The notes under the pieces: generated by a model
Databases searched by the model: none
The model's input: the letters and a program-made list of their open reading frames with translations, nothing else
What the model was told of the DNA's origin: nothing
Position numbers and translations under genes: made by a program
From: Bog-532 sp963742875
GTDB lineage: Bacteria > Actinomycetota > Actinomycetes > Streptosporangiales > Streptosporangiaceae
Assembly: GCA_963742875.1 (NCBI GenBank)
Contig: CAVUNO010000025.1
Location: 186,001-250,000, forward strand
DNA: 64,000 bases
Direction: 5' to 3'
In this document: one piece after another, positions 27,331 to 36,147 of the stretch
Position numbering within the stretch: the stretch's first letter is position 1
How the letters are laid out: the number at the start of each line of letters is the position of its first letter

Positions 27331-28810
27331 TTGTCCATCACGGAAGCGGGAGGTTCGATGCGCGTACAGCGGGTGCTCATGCCGGGCCCGGGAATGGAGT
27401 CGTGGACTCTGCTCGGCGACAACCAGGTCCCCCTCAAACCGGTGGAGCGGTTCCTGGGGTACCTGGCCTCGATCGAGAAGTCACCGAACACTGTCAAGGC
27501 CTATGCCCCATGATCTGAAGGACTGGTTCACCTACCTGACCGGCCACGATCTCGACTGGCAGGCCGTCACGGTCGAGGACGTTGCCGGGTTCGTCGCCTG
27601 GCTGCGCCTGCCGCCCGCGGGTCGTGATGGGAAGGTCGCCGTGCTGCCGAGCGTCGAGCATCACTGCTCGGCGGCCAGCGTGAACCGCAAGCTGGCGGCT
27701 CTGACGTCGTTTTGTGAGTTCCATGCCCGCCACGGGATGAAGCTGGCCGGGCTGCTGGTCACGATGCAGCCAGCAGAACGGCGGGGTGCCGGGTCAACAA
27801 CGTCCTACAAGCCGTTCCTGCACCACGTCACCAAGAGCGGGCCGCAGCGGCGGCGCACGATCAAGCTGAAGACGTCCCGGCCCCGGCCGAAAGTGCTGAC
27901 CGCCGTGGAGGTGCAAACCATCCTGGACGCCTGCGGCCACCTGCGAGATCGCCTGCTTTTCGCTCTTCTGCTGGACTGCGGAGTCAGGATCGGCGGGCCC
28001 TCGGCCTCCGGCATGAGGACATGGGGATCGCCGAGCGGGCCGTGGCCGTCACGCCGCGGCCCAACGACAACCGGGCCCGCGCTAAGGCGGGCATCTCCCG
28101 GACCATCCCGGCCAGCGCCGAATTGATGCGGCTCTATGCCGACTACCTCACCCGCGGGTACGGCTCGCTAGATTCGGATTACGTATTCGTCAATCTGTGG
28201 TCGCAGCCCTACGGCCGTCCCTGGACCTACGCTGCCGTCTACGACCTCGTGCTGCGGCTGCGGCAGCGGACTGGTATCGACTTCGAGCCCCATCAATGGC
28301 GTCACACCTACGCGACCTGGTTTCAACCGGGACGTGCCCCAGGAGGTCATCCGTGTCCTACTCGATCATGAGTCGACTCAGATGACCTCGCATTATGCCA
28401 AGATCACCGATCAGACGGTGCGGCGGCACTGGGAGAAAGCCACCAAGGTCAACGTCAACGGCGAACGCGTCATCGTCGATCCGGACGGGCCGCTCGCCCA
28501 GGCGCAGTGGGCCAAGACCCGGTACGGCATGGCCACCCAAACGCTGTCCAACGGCTACTGCGGCCTGCCAGTTCAGAAGAGCTGTCCGCATGCCAACGCG
28601 TGTCTGACCTGCCCAGTCTTCATCTCCGGGCCGGAGTTCCTGCCGGAGCTACGCGAGCAGCGCCACCGCACGTTCACCCTCATCGAGGTGTCCACCGGCA
28701 AGGGCCAGGCCCGGGTCGCGGAGATGAACCAGCAGGTCCTCACCAACCTGGACAAGATGATCTGCGAGATCGAAAAGGACGAGGGAAACGAGACCGCCGA
28801 TGCGGGCTGA
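27331..28810 (+). pseudogene. Tn554-type tyrosine recombinase, several frameshifts
   Basis: Four consecutive forward frames make one integrase. They include VERFLGYLASIEKSPNTVKAY (N-terminal), NRKLAALTSFCEFHARHG, LLFALLLDCGVRIG (catalytic Arg), FEPHQWRHTYATWF (HxxR), and VLLDHESTQMTSHYAKITD (Tyr). The last frame continues as a Cys-rich tail (GYCGLPVQKSCPHANACLTC) typical of TnpA/TnpB recombinases of Tn554-like elements. Frame changes are near 27510, 28010 and 28330. All catalytic residues survive in some frame. Confidence 0.8.
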
Positions 28811-29249
28811 CAACTCCCGCCACGTTGTCGCGGCAGCTCGCCGCCGCGCCGAGCAGACCCGCGAACACGCTATCGCCGCGTTGCGGCGCATGGATGGCAC
28901 CGGCCAGCGGATCAGCTTTGACGCTGTCGCCCGTGAGGCCGGTATCTCCCGGTCCTGGCTCTACTCCCAGGACGACCTGCGCGCCGAGATCGAGCGCCTT
29001 CGCCAGCGGCACCCAGCCGCACTGTCAGCGCCGGTTCCTCCGCAGCGGCAACGGGCCTCAGATTCTTCACTGCTGCGCCGTCTTGAGGCGGCAACGGTGC
29101 GCGCCCGCCGTCTGGAGGCCGACAACCAGCAGCTCCGCGACGCTCTCGCCCGAGCGCTCGGCGAACGCCGGGCCGCTGAGGTACTCGGACAGACGGACGG
29201 TCGCGACACGCCGAAGAGCAGCTCGCCGAAACTCATAGGACCCTGCTGA
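28800..29249 (+). CDS. tnpC: Tn554 TnpC-like accessory protein (DUF6262)
   Basis: 149 residues, overlapping the integrase end by 11 bp. An HTH-like segment RISFDAVAREAGISRSWLY (about 42-60) is followed by a coiled coil (about 62-75 and 95-130), ending KLIGPC. Small proteins of this form follow the recombinase genes of Tn554-type transposons and influence orientation and frequency of transposition. The frame is intact although the recombinase is not. Confidence 0.75.
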   Translation: MRADNSRHVVAAARRRAEQTREHAIAALRRMDGTGQRISFDAVAREAGISRSWLYSQDDLRAEIERLRQRHPAALSAPVPPQRQRASDSSLLRRLEAATVRARRLEADNQQLRDALARALGERRAAEVLGQTDGRDTPKSSSPKLIGPC

Positions 29250-29438
29250 ATAGGCACCCCGACCCGTCCGTCAGCGACACCGTCCACATCGCGTCGCCGC
29301 AGGTCAAAGCCATGATCAAAAACAGGGCTAAAGATAAGCTTGGCGGCCCAGCTGTGCACGCTTCCCTGGCTGGGTTCGTTCGTTCCAAATGACCGGACAG
29401 GTGCCTTAAACGGACGTCACGCCCCGGAGGCGGCCGCA

Positions 29439-29582
29439 GTGGCGAACATCGGCTACGCCGGGTGCGCTGCCCTCGCCCAGGACCTCACCGCCCAGCGCCA
29501 GGCCCTGGCCGCGCTCGGCGTCCCCGGGCGACCGGGGCTACCTGACAAGGGCCTGACCGGCACCAGCCGTTTCCCGGGTCCA
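29439..29582 (+). pseudogene. Serine resolvase N-terminal fragment
   Basis: GTG 29439, with GGAGG eight bases upstream, starts VANIGYA, then a damaged stretch (GCAA in place of RVST), then LAQDLTAQRQALAALGV and DKGLTGTSR. This is the N-terminal part of a Tn3-type resolvase whose catalytic Ser has been lost. It ends where the convergent arsA gene stops. Confidence 0.7.
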
Positions 29583-31352
29583 TCAGTTACTCAGGGCGGG
29601 CTCGCGGGTGAGATTGGCCAGTGCGGCGAGATTTTTCTGCCCGGTGGGTTCGGTGGCGCGGAGGGGCACGAGGGCGATCCTGTCGGCTATGGCGCTCACC
29701 TGCTGGATCGGCCCGGCCTCGCTGGCGGCGCGTTGCCGGAGGAAAGGCGCCTCGGGGTGGGCGGCGCTGATGGAGTTGTTGATGACCCATGCCCAGGGAT
29801 GGATACCCGCGCGTTCCAGGTCCTCCTGCAGGCCCTGGGCTTCCAGGACCGGTGTGGTCTCGGCGAGGGTCACCAGGATGACCTTGGTCTGGGCTGGGTC
29901 CTGCAGGCGCATGAGGGGGGTGGCGAAGTTCCTCGAGTCGCCCATGTGGCGGGCGACCTCGCGATGGTAGGAGCCGGTGGCATCCAGCAGCAGCAACGTG
30001 TGCCCCGTAGGTGCGGTGTCGACGACGACGAACCGGCGCCTGGATTCGCTGAGCACCCTGGAGAACTCCTGAAAGACCGCGATCTCCTCGGTACAGGGGG
30101 ACAGCAGATCCTCGGCCAGCACTGCTCGTCCGGCTTCGTCCAGGTCTTTGCCCTTCGCCGCCATCACATGATCGCGGTAGGCCTGGACCGCTGCGACGGG
30201 ATCGATGCGGGAGACCTGCAGTCCGGCGACGGTGCCGTGCAGTGTCCCGGTGAGATGCGCCGCCGGGTCGGTGGTGGTCAGGTGCACCTCGCGGCCCGCC
30301 CGGGCCAGCGCGACGGCGATGGCTGCGGCGATGGTGGTCTTGCCGACCCCGCCCTTGCCCATGCACATGACCAGTCCGTGATCGGCCCGCAGGATCTCGC
30401 CGACCAGCCTGGCCAGGGCCGCATCGGGGAGATCCGGCGGTGGGGGCGCGCCGGCCCCGGCGGTCATGCTCGCGGGACTGAACAGCGTGCTCAGGGCCTC
30501 CACGCCGATCATGTTCACCGCCTTGAGGGGCAGGATGTCGCGCGGCAGGCCGGCGATCGCGGGCGGGATGGCGGCGACTGCGCGGGCCTCCCCGGCCCGG
30601 ACGGCCCGGGTAAGGTCGTCCTCACCGGTCGTCTGGGGCAGCACAGCGTTGATGACGACGTACTGGCCGGTGATGCCGATCTGCCGGAGTTCACCGCTGG
30701 TGCGTTCGATCTCGGCCAGCGCGGAGGCCTGCGGGCGGCCGACCAGAACCATCCTTGTCTGGGCCGGGTCCTTCAGGGCGCTGACGGCCCGCGCATACAC
30801 GGCCTTCTGCTTCTCCAGACCAGAGAGCGGGCCCAGGCAAGACGCATCTCCCTTGCCAGCCACAAGGAAGTCATTCCAGGATCCCGGAAGCTGCAGCAGG
30901 CGGATGGTATGGCCGGTCGGCGCGGTGTCGAAGACGATGTGGTCGTACTGGCCGATCAAGTTCTCGTCCGCGAGCAGGGCGGTGAACTCATTGAAGGACG
31001 CGATCTCGGTCGTGCACGAACCGGACAGCTGCTCGGTGATCATGGCCAGCTCTTTGTCCGGGAGCAGCCCGCGCACCGGGGCGATGATCCGTTCCCGGTA
31101 GGCCTCAGCTGCCTGCCCGGGGTCGATCTCCAGCGCGGACAAGCCGGGCACCTGCTCAATCGGGGTAATGGTGTTGCCGATCGTCATGCCGAGGACTTGC
31201 CCGACGTTCGACGCCGGGTCGGTGCTGACCAGCAGCACCCGCTTGGCGCGGCGAGCCAGGTGCAGGGCCGCGGCGCAGGCGACGGAGGTCTTGCCGACCC
31301 CGCCCTTGCCGGTGAAGAACACGAACCGCGGCGGGGCTTCCAGGAACTTCAT
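29583..31352 (-). CDS. arsA: ArsA arsenite-transporting ATPase, two-domain form
   Basis: 589 residues from the ATG at 31352 (an upstream ATG at 31370 adds six). Two homologous ATPase halves each have a P-loop GKGGVGKT (start about 15 and 332) and a DTAPTGHT signal segment. The metalloid-binding Cys residues in SCTTEI and CTEEI are present. ArsA powers arsenite export through an ArsB-type or related channel; no arsB is visible in the window. Its ATG overlaps the arsD stop (ATGA), so it is translationally coupled to arsD. Confidence 0.93.
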   Translation of the reverse strand: MKFLEAPPRFVFFTGKGGVGKTSVACAAALHLARRAKRVLLVSTDPASNVGQVLGMTIGNTITPIEQVPGLSALEIDPGQAAEAYRERIIAPVRGLLPDKELAMITEQLSGSCTTEIASFNEFTALLADENLIGQYDHIVFDTAPTGHTIRLLQLPGSWNDFLVAGKGDASCLGPLSGLEKQKAVYARAVSALKDPAQTRMVLVGRPQASALAEIERTSGELRQIGITGQYVVINAVLPQTTGEDDLTRAVRAGEARAVAAIPPAIAGLPRDILPLKAVNMIGVEALSTLFSPASMTAGAGAPPPPDLPDAALARLVGEILRADHGLVMCMGKGGVGKTTIAAAIAVALARAGREVHLTTTDPAAHLTGTLHGTVAGLQVSRIDPVAAVQAYRDHVMAAKGKDLDEAGRAVLAEDLLSPCTEEIAVFQEFSRVLSESRRRFVVVDTAPTGHTLLLLDATGSYHREVARHMGDSRNFATPLMRLQDPAQTKVILVTLAETTPVLEAQGLQEDLERAGIHPWAWVINNSISAAHPEAPFLRQRAASEAGPIQQVSAIADRIALVPLRATEPTGQKNLAALANLTREPALSN

Positions 31353-31746
31353 CTCGATCCCTCGCAGCATCCAGCCGGGCCGCAGCTGCCGGCGGTTTCG
31401 GTCAACCCCAGCTTTGTGGCGCCCATCGGGGCTGCCACGGCGCTGACCAGACCCGCGTAGCGGAGAAGCTGATCTCTGCCCGGGTACCTGCCGGTGGCGA
31501 CGGTTACCCCGTCCACCATGGTCAGCGGCAGCCCCGCAGATCCGGCCACCTCCAGGAAGGAGCGCACGCTGGCGTTCCCGGCAAAGGCGGCCGGGTCGCT
31601 GGCCAGGTTGTGCCGGGAGATGTCCGCGCCAGGCCCCTGAGGTGATCGAAGTCGGCCGTGAACGTCACCAGCGCCTGGTCCAGGCCGGGGCCGCACACCC
31701 CGGTGCTGCAGCACAAGGCTGGTTCGTACACGTTAATCACGGGCAT
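31349..31746 (-). pseudogene. arsD: ArsD arsenite metallochaperone, one frameshift
   Basis: Frame one reads MPVINVYEPALCCSTGVCG with the Cys12-Cys13-Cys18 arsenite site. Near 31635 the reading must shift by one base to continue GADISRHNLASDPAAFAGN through to the C-terminal CGPAGCC cysteines and stop. Otherwise full length at about 130 residues. It delivers As(III) to ArsA. The lesion may be an assembly indel, since the rest is well conserved. Confidence 0.85.
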
Positions 31747-31842
31747 GGCATTCTCCTATCAGCAGGTCGGGGCTAGCGTGGCTCCTCCCGGTCATTTGAG
31801 GCTGAAAGCCAGGTGGACAGACGACTCTGGAACCTCCGGGAT

Positions 31843-31929
31843 ACATCGACAGACATCGATGGGTTGCCATACGGCCACCTTCCCACAGGACATCGACGCC
31901 TGTCAATATAGGCACTTGTCGAAGTCTTG
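31843..31929. promoter_or_regulatory. ArsR-type operators upstream of arsD and the arsC remnant
   Basis: ACATCGACAGACATCGATG (about 31845-31863) contains CATCGA half-sites as seen in ArsR operators. A second imperfect site ACATCGACGCCTGTCAATAT is at about 31891-31910. Directly downstream, ATATAGGCACTTGTCGAAG recurs in reverse upstream of the arsI remnant (about 38961-38979), so one regulator probably controlled both. Confidence 0.55.
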
Positions 31930-32145
31930 GATGACGCTGCCGCAGGAAGATCCGCGGCGCGGAGCAGCCCGCGTCACCTCAGCCAGGTCCAGGAGGACGG
32001 CGACCTGATCGTCACGGTGTGCGGCCTGGCCCATGAAGAACTCGGTCATCTGCCGGCGGTGTACTGGTGGTCCCGCCTCGGTCCCGTTCGGCGATCCCGC
32101 CACCTTCGATGTGGTGTCGGCGACGGTCGCGGCGATATAGGCGAG
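31930..32145 (+). pseudogene. arsC: Arsenate reductase remnant (LMW phosphatase type)
   Basis: EDGDLIVTVCGLAHEELG is homologous to the ESDLLITVCDRAHEELG segment of the intact fusion at 26141. A frame change follows, and then SVPFGDPATFDVVSATVAAI gives the usual C-terminal end. The catalytic P-loop half is missing. Divergent from arsD. Confidence 0.65.
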
Positions 32146-32691
32146 GATCGCAGCCATGGATCCGATGATCGGCTGGATGATCGTTCGCCGGTCAGGGCCG
32201 AAGGCCACCCGGATGGGCTAGCGACCTCGTTATTTGGTGATGTGGCGGCAGCGCTCCGTGAGCACGGTTCGGCAACGCTTGATGAGCGCTGCTATTACGT
32301 TCGCCGCCCTGACTGAGTCCAGGTCGGCGGTCACCGCAACGTGCGCGGTCGCGGCATCAACGACTGCCCGGTGGCGGCTATCACGCTTACGCGCGTTGTG
32401 ACGGGGCGGGATAGTGCCTCGATCCCCTCTGCGCTGAGCCTGACGGCGAGTGCCGCTCTTGACGATCCAGCCATATCATTTAGATATTTGACCGGGCAGC
32501 CGACGGCAGGAGGCATCCCGATGCACGCACCAGATGACAGCACCACTCCCTCGCGATCTGTCACTTCTGAGGCGTCTGATCAGGCCATGGGAGTTCCGGC
32601 ACCTCCGTGCCGTCGCGGGCGTGCGCTGGCCCGACGAGCGTTGATTTAGGTTCGCCGTGGAGCTGGGTGAGCCGCATTGCGGCGGCCGCGC
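32146..32691. other. Region with no firm gene; possible 42-residue frame
   Basis: An ATG at 32521 has AGGAGG nine bases upstream and an AT-rich promoter-like stretch before it (around 32470-32490), and encodes 42 residues ending 32649. Its product (Ser/Thr-rich then Arg-rich) is not recognised and may be the stub of a lost gene. Otherwise nothing is recognised. Confidence 0.3.
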
Positions 32692-32859
32692 TCATGGACG
32701 CTTCAGGAACCTCAGATAAAACGCCGCGAACACCAGGACAATTCCGACGTTTACTATCAGCCGCTCCCAGAACTGGTTCCTGAAGAACAGGACGTCCACG
32801 CCGACGACGACGGCTACCAGCGCGAGCACGTAAAGCACGACGGCTGCGCGTCTTCCCAT
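32692..32859 (-). CDS. Small two-helix membrane protein
   Basis: 55 residues: RRAAVVLYVLALVAVVVGV forms the first membrane helix, a short loop FFRNQFWERL follows, then IVNVGIVLVFAAFYLRFL forms the second, with a basic end. AGGAAGG lies six bases before the ATG, which fixes the start. Short actinobacterial proteins with this arrangement are common; the function is unknown. Confidence 0.7.
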   Translation of the reverse strand: MGRRAAVVLYVLALVAVVVGVDVLFFRNQFWERLIVNVGIVLVFAAFYLRFLKRP

Positions 32860-33004
32860 CGTTCCTTCCTACTATGTGCGACGGAGTGGAGCAAGATCGG
32901 CGCTGGTTTCAGTGAATCGCTTGCGCTGGCTGAACCATTTGATGCCCTGTTCTCCCGAGCTGCGCCACGCGTACGTGTCACCAACCCGCACTGGCACGGT
33001 TTCA

Positions 33005-33232
33005 GGCAGGCAAGGTGAGGTGGCGAGCGGTGCGCTTAGGCCGGGATCGGCCCGCTGGCAGGACCGGCTGAGTGTGCTCCAGCGCCGTCTGGCCGGCGGG
33101 TGCCACCTCAACCGGCCGATCGGCCGGCTGGTGGCTGACTGTGGCCTTGAACTGACCGGGATGTGCAAACTACTACATGGAGGGGCCCAAGCCGTTCGGC
33201 TACCTGTTCGAGGGCAGCGCATTCAAGGCATG
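33005..33232 (+). pseudogene. SAM-dependent methyltransferase, C-terminal remnant
   Basis: Reading QRRLAGGCHLNRPIGRLV and then, after a one-base shift near 33168, YYMEGPKPFGYLFEGSAFKA gives the characteristic end of a UbiE-like class I methyltransferase. The SAM-binding part is absent upstream. Confidence 0.6.
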
Positions 33233-33260
33233 AGCGCCACCGGCAGTAAGGCTGCGCAGG

Positions 33261-33322
33261 CTGGCTTCTGTGATGGTGTCCCGGATTGGAACTGGCTTCT
33301 GTGATGGTGTCCCGGATTGGAA
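33261..33322 (+). repeat. 31-bp perfect tandem duplication
   Basis: Two identical adjacent 31-bp units, each starting CTGGCTTCTGTGATGG and ending CCCGGATTGGAA. They lie between two gene remnants. They may be a slipped-replication scar or the doubled end of a lost insertion element. Confidence 0.9.
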
Positions 33323-33404
33323 GAGGTATCAGGCGGGCGCCGCACACGCGGGGGTTGATGGCCGCTGCCCGGCCGCGTCGGCGGTGCCGGCCAGGTCGTG
33401 GAAT

Positions 33405-33640
33405 AAGTAGGGCCGCGCTCGAAGGCTCGCCCGACTAACCGGGCGCGGCGGTGCTGCTTGATCACGTCGGCATCGTCTCGCTGGCCGCGCTGCCGGGGTA
33501 GCGGCTCCCGGACGGGCGTGGAAGGCGTAGGCCAGCCCGGTCAGGGCCAGGCCCAGTGATGTGCCCAAGGCCGCGGCTCATGTTGAGGATGCCGTTGGCC
33601 ATGCCTGAGAGCAGCCAGCGCGGGGCTGTGCCCTGCCACG
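33405..33640 (-). pseudogene. MFS drug-efflux transporter remnant (DHA2-like)
   Basis: The reverse strand reads LLSGMANGILNMSRGLG and, after a one-base shift, TSLGLALTGLAYAFHA, a late transmembrane segment of EmrB/QacA-type transporters. Only this piece remains. A similar scrap is found at 56570-56932. Confidence 0.55.
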
Positions 33641-33643
33641 GTC

Positions 33644-34720
33644 CTACGTGAGAGGTGCGGCGGTGAAGTGGAAGGTGGTGCCTACGCTGTTCTGGATGAA
33701 TGCGCCGGGCAGGTGCCGTGCGATCGCGTGGGTGGCTTTCCAGCCGGTGCAGTGGGCGGGGATGATCACGTCGGGTGCGAGCCGGTCCAGCGCGCCGATG
33801 GTCTCGCCGATGACCGGCTCGAACAGGGGGCCGGTGAGATGGAATCCGCCGATGACCGCGTGCAGCTTGTCCACGCCGGTCAGGTGCTGGGCGTAGCGGC
33901 AGATGTTGATCACGCCGGCGTGCCCGCAGCCGGTGAGGACGACGAGCCCGCGCCCGGTGACGTTGGCGATCAGTGCCTGGTCGTCCAGGATCAGCGGGTC
34001 GGGCTCCCAGCTGCCGCTGCGCCAGGCCTGGTGGATGGGGAACCCCTTCTCAAAGCCGGTGACCCGGTCGACCTCGCCGGTGATCAGCACCGACCGGTCA
34101 TACAGGAACGACGGCTGCCGCTGCTCGATGACGTCAAAGCCGGCTTCGTCCAGGGCGCGGCGGCTGGTGGTGGGCAGCTCGAACGGCTCACCGCCGGGGA
34201 TGGCCAGCCGGCGCCGGGACCAGAACTCGGGGTGGATCAGTACCGGCAGGTTCGCCCGGCCCAGCCGGGCGATGAGCCCGGACAGCCCGGTGGCGTGGTC
34301 GAAGTGGCCGTGGCTGCACACGATCGCCTCGATGCCGGCGGGGTCGCGGCCCAGGCGGCGCAGGTTGTCGGCGCAGCCGTCCGGGGTCACGCCGGTGTCG
34401 AACAGGAGCCGGTGCACCCGGTCGCCCTTGCGCACCTCGACCAGGGCGGAGAACCCATGCTGGGCGAGCGGGGCGTCTGGCACCTTGCCGTCGGCCAGCG
34501 TCGGGGCATCCAGCATCGGTGCTTGCCGGCTCATACCGGCCAGCGACAGCCGCTTCGCCGGGCCCTCGTCCGGCAGCAGCATGTCCATGGCGTTGTCGCA
34601 CACCGTCAGCACCGTCAGCTCGTCGACCGGCTCGAGCGCAAGCACCTCGCCCTTCCACTCGGCGCTGGCCGGCAACGCCTCGACCGGGCTGCCTTCGGCT
34701 TGGTTACCGGCGTCGCACAT
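33644..34720 (-). CDS. MBL-fold metallohydrolase
   Basis: 358 residues. The metal-binding HGHFDH motif lies at 137-142, with further ligands in LTGCGHAGVINI (around 265) and IPAHCTGW (around 330). The architecture resembles the dihydropterin-aminobenzene-phosphate-synthase-like branch of the superfamily; the substrate is unknown. GGGAGGAG upstream of the ATG supports the start. An AT-rich imperfect palindrome lies about 70-110 bases upstream (around 34790-34825), a possible operator. Confidence 0.82.
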   Translation of the reverse strand: MCDAGNQAEGSPVEALPASAEWKGEVLALEPVDELTVLTVCDNAMDMLLPDEGPAKRLSLAGMSRQAPMLDAPTLADGKVPDAPLAQHGFSALVEVRKGDRVHRLLFDTGVTPDGCADNLRRLGRDPAGIEAIVCSHGHFDHATGLSGLIARLGRANLPVLIHPEFWSRRRLAIPGGEPFELPTTSRRALDEAGFDVIEQRQPSFLYDRSVLITGEVDRVTGFEKGFPIHQAWRSGSWEPDPLILDDQALIANVTGRGLVVLTGCGHAGVINICRYAQHLTGVDKLHAVIGGFHLTGPLFEPVIGETIGALDRLAPDVIIPAHCTGWKATHAIARHLPGAFIQNSVGTTFHFTAAPLT

Positions 34721-35072
34721 CGGATGCTCCTCCCTGACCGCAGCCCGGCCAGGCTCCGTACCTCGGCCGGACCGTAACAGCAGCCCCAGGTCCGGTTGAC
34801 TGGTTACGTTCGCTAGTTAACAGTTCGGGAGGGCGTTGTCGACCCGGGGGTGCGGTGCGGCGAGCCGGAAGCCTGCCCGCTGAGCCGATGGCGGGCAGCC
34901 TGCAGCGCTGTCGCGGAGATGGCCACGGCAAATCACGCCAGGTGAAGTCGTCGCTGTCATCGTCAGCGCGGTGGATTTCACCGCGGCCGGCATCCGCCGT
35001 GATGCGGCCGGCCGAAAGCTGCAGGCGTAATCCGGGCTGGGTTCCCGGATCCGTGAAGTCGGCCTGCGCCCG
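34721..35072. other. Intergenic region with AT-rich operator-like sequence
   Basis: About 350 bases. GTTGACTGGTTACG and TCGCTAGTTAACAG (about 34795-34822) form an AT-rich imperfect symmetry unusual for this genome. A reverse frame from 35070 to 34860 stays open in phase with the small secreted protein at 35073, after its TAG stop. It may be the remainder of a longer protein. Confidence 0.4.
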
Positions 35073-35195
35073 CTATTTCGGCGCCGCCGCGCCGGGTGCC
35101 CCGCCGGTGGCGGCGGTCACCACAGCGGTGCCGAGGCCCGCCGCGAGGACCACCGCCGTACCGGCCAGGATGCTGTTCCGCTTGCGCGTCATCAT
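35073..35195 (-). CDS. Short putative secreted peptide
   Basis: About 40 residues: MMTRKRNSILAG, then a hydrophobic stretch TAVVLAAGLGTAVVTAA that looks like a signal peptide, then GGAPGAAAPK and stop. A purine-rich GAGATGGAGAAG precedes the ATG pair. The frame remains open past the stop, so this could be the N-terminus of a gene broken by a nonsense change. Confidence 0.35.
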   Translation of the reverse strand: MMTRKRNSILAGTAVVLAAGLGTAVVTAATGGAPGAAAPK

Positions 35196-35324
35196 CTTCT
35201 CCATCTCCGCGTGGACCTGATCGCTCCCGCGGAGCCCGCCGGGCCCTGGTCGCCTCGAGGGCTCTGGGCGCGGGGTCTGGTTCCGGCAAGGCCGTCCGCC
35301 TGCTGTGCCCCGGACCAATGTCCC

Positions 35325-35338
35325 TACCCCTGGGGGTA
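35325..35338. promoter_or_regulatory. CsoR/CstR-type operator (copper operon)
   Basis: TACCCCTGGGGGTA fits TACCC-N4-GGGTA, the palindrome bound by CsoR-family repressors. It lies 48 bases before the first gene of the SHOCT-copZ-copA operon. Confidence 0.7.
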
Positions 35339-35385
35339 TACGCGCCGGAGGCTGTCGCTAGGGGCTAGGCGCGGAAGCGGAGGCG

Positions 35386-35691
35386 ATGGTGACGATGATG
35401 TTCTGGAACGGCGGCGGCTGGGCATGGTGGCAGGCCGGCCTGATGTGGATCGCCATGATCGCGTTCTGGGCCCTGCTGATCTGGGCGGTCTACACCCTCA
35501 TCACAGGTGTCACCCGCCGGCCGGGCCAGCCCGATCGCGGCAGCGGGCCGCAGCCGGGCGGTGCCCGCCGGATCCTGGACGAGCGGCTGGCCCGCGGGGA
35601 GATCAGCCCCGAGGAGTACCGGCGGCTGCGTGAGGTGCTGGAGGGCGGTGAGGGCCGCAGCCCGGCCCGGAGCGGTGAAAGCAAGGCCTGA
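35386..35691 (+). CDS. SHOCT-domain membrane protein of copper operon
   Basis: 101 residues. One membrane segment (about 17-38, ending in WAVYTLITGV) is followed by a hydrophilic linker and a C-terminal SHOCT motif (ARRILDERLARGEISPEEYR, about 60-79). Short proteins of this layout often accompany copper or stress operons; the role is unknown, possibly assembly or oligomerisation. GGAGG precedes the ATG by four bases. It is first in the apparent operon and directly downstream of a CsoR-type box. Confidence 0.78.
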   Translation: MVTMMFWNGGGWAWWQAGLMWIAMIAFWALLIWAVYTLITGVTRRPGQPDRGSGPQPGGARRILDERLARGEISPEEYRRLREVLEGGEGRSPARSGESKA

Positions 35692-35841
35692 TGACCGCCG
35701 TGACCAGCCACTCCTCGCGGCCTTCAGCGGATGGCCGGGGAAGACAAGGACCGCAGCGACATCGTCACCCAGGTCCCGGCGATGACCAAAGCCCTTCAGC
35801 CGGCGGCGATGGGCCTGACACGACTGAGATGGGGATGCACC

Positions 35842-36060
35842 ATGACGACTACGACGTATGCGGTGACCGGGATGACCTGCGGGCACTGCGTGCATGCGGT
35901 CACCGGAGAACTGTCTGGCCTGGAGGGGGTGTCCAAGGTGGATGTTGACCTGGTGCCGGGCGGCCAATCCCGGGTGACGGTGACCAGCGAGGCCGGATTG
36001 CCGGAGGAGGGGGTCGCGGCGGCCCTGGACGAGGCCGGGGACTACCGGCTCGCCGCATAA
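35842..36060 (+). CDS. copZ: Heavy-metal-associated copper chaperone
   Basis: 72-residue single HMA domain with the metal site GMTCGHC near residues 10-16, a strand pattern TYAVTGM...KVDVDLV, and a short acidic end. It would pass Cu(I) to the ATPase encoded 88 bases downstream. The ATG at 35842 is chosen because the protein then starts directly with the first strand; the frame is open further upstream. Confidence 0.88.
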   Translation: MTTTTYAVTGMTCGHCVHAVTGELSGLEGVSKVDVDLVPGGQSRVTVTSEAGLPEEGVAAALDEAGDYRLAA

Positions 36061-36147
36061 CCCTGCGGACCGCCGGTCTTTCCCCGCAGCGGCGGGGCCA
36101 GCGCAGGACGGCGGCATCACCTGGTCCCGGGCAGGAGGAACGTTCCG

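Noticed and set aside
29340..31460. 706-residue forward open frame
   Set aside because: It is the antisense of arsA/arsD, whose motifs are all on the other strand; the translation is Gly/Gln/Asp-rich shadow sequence.
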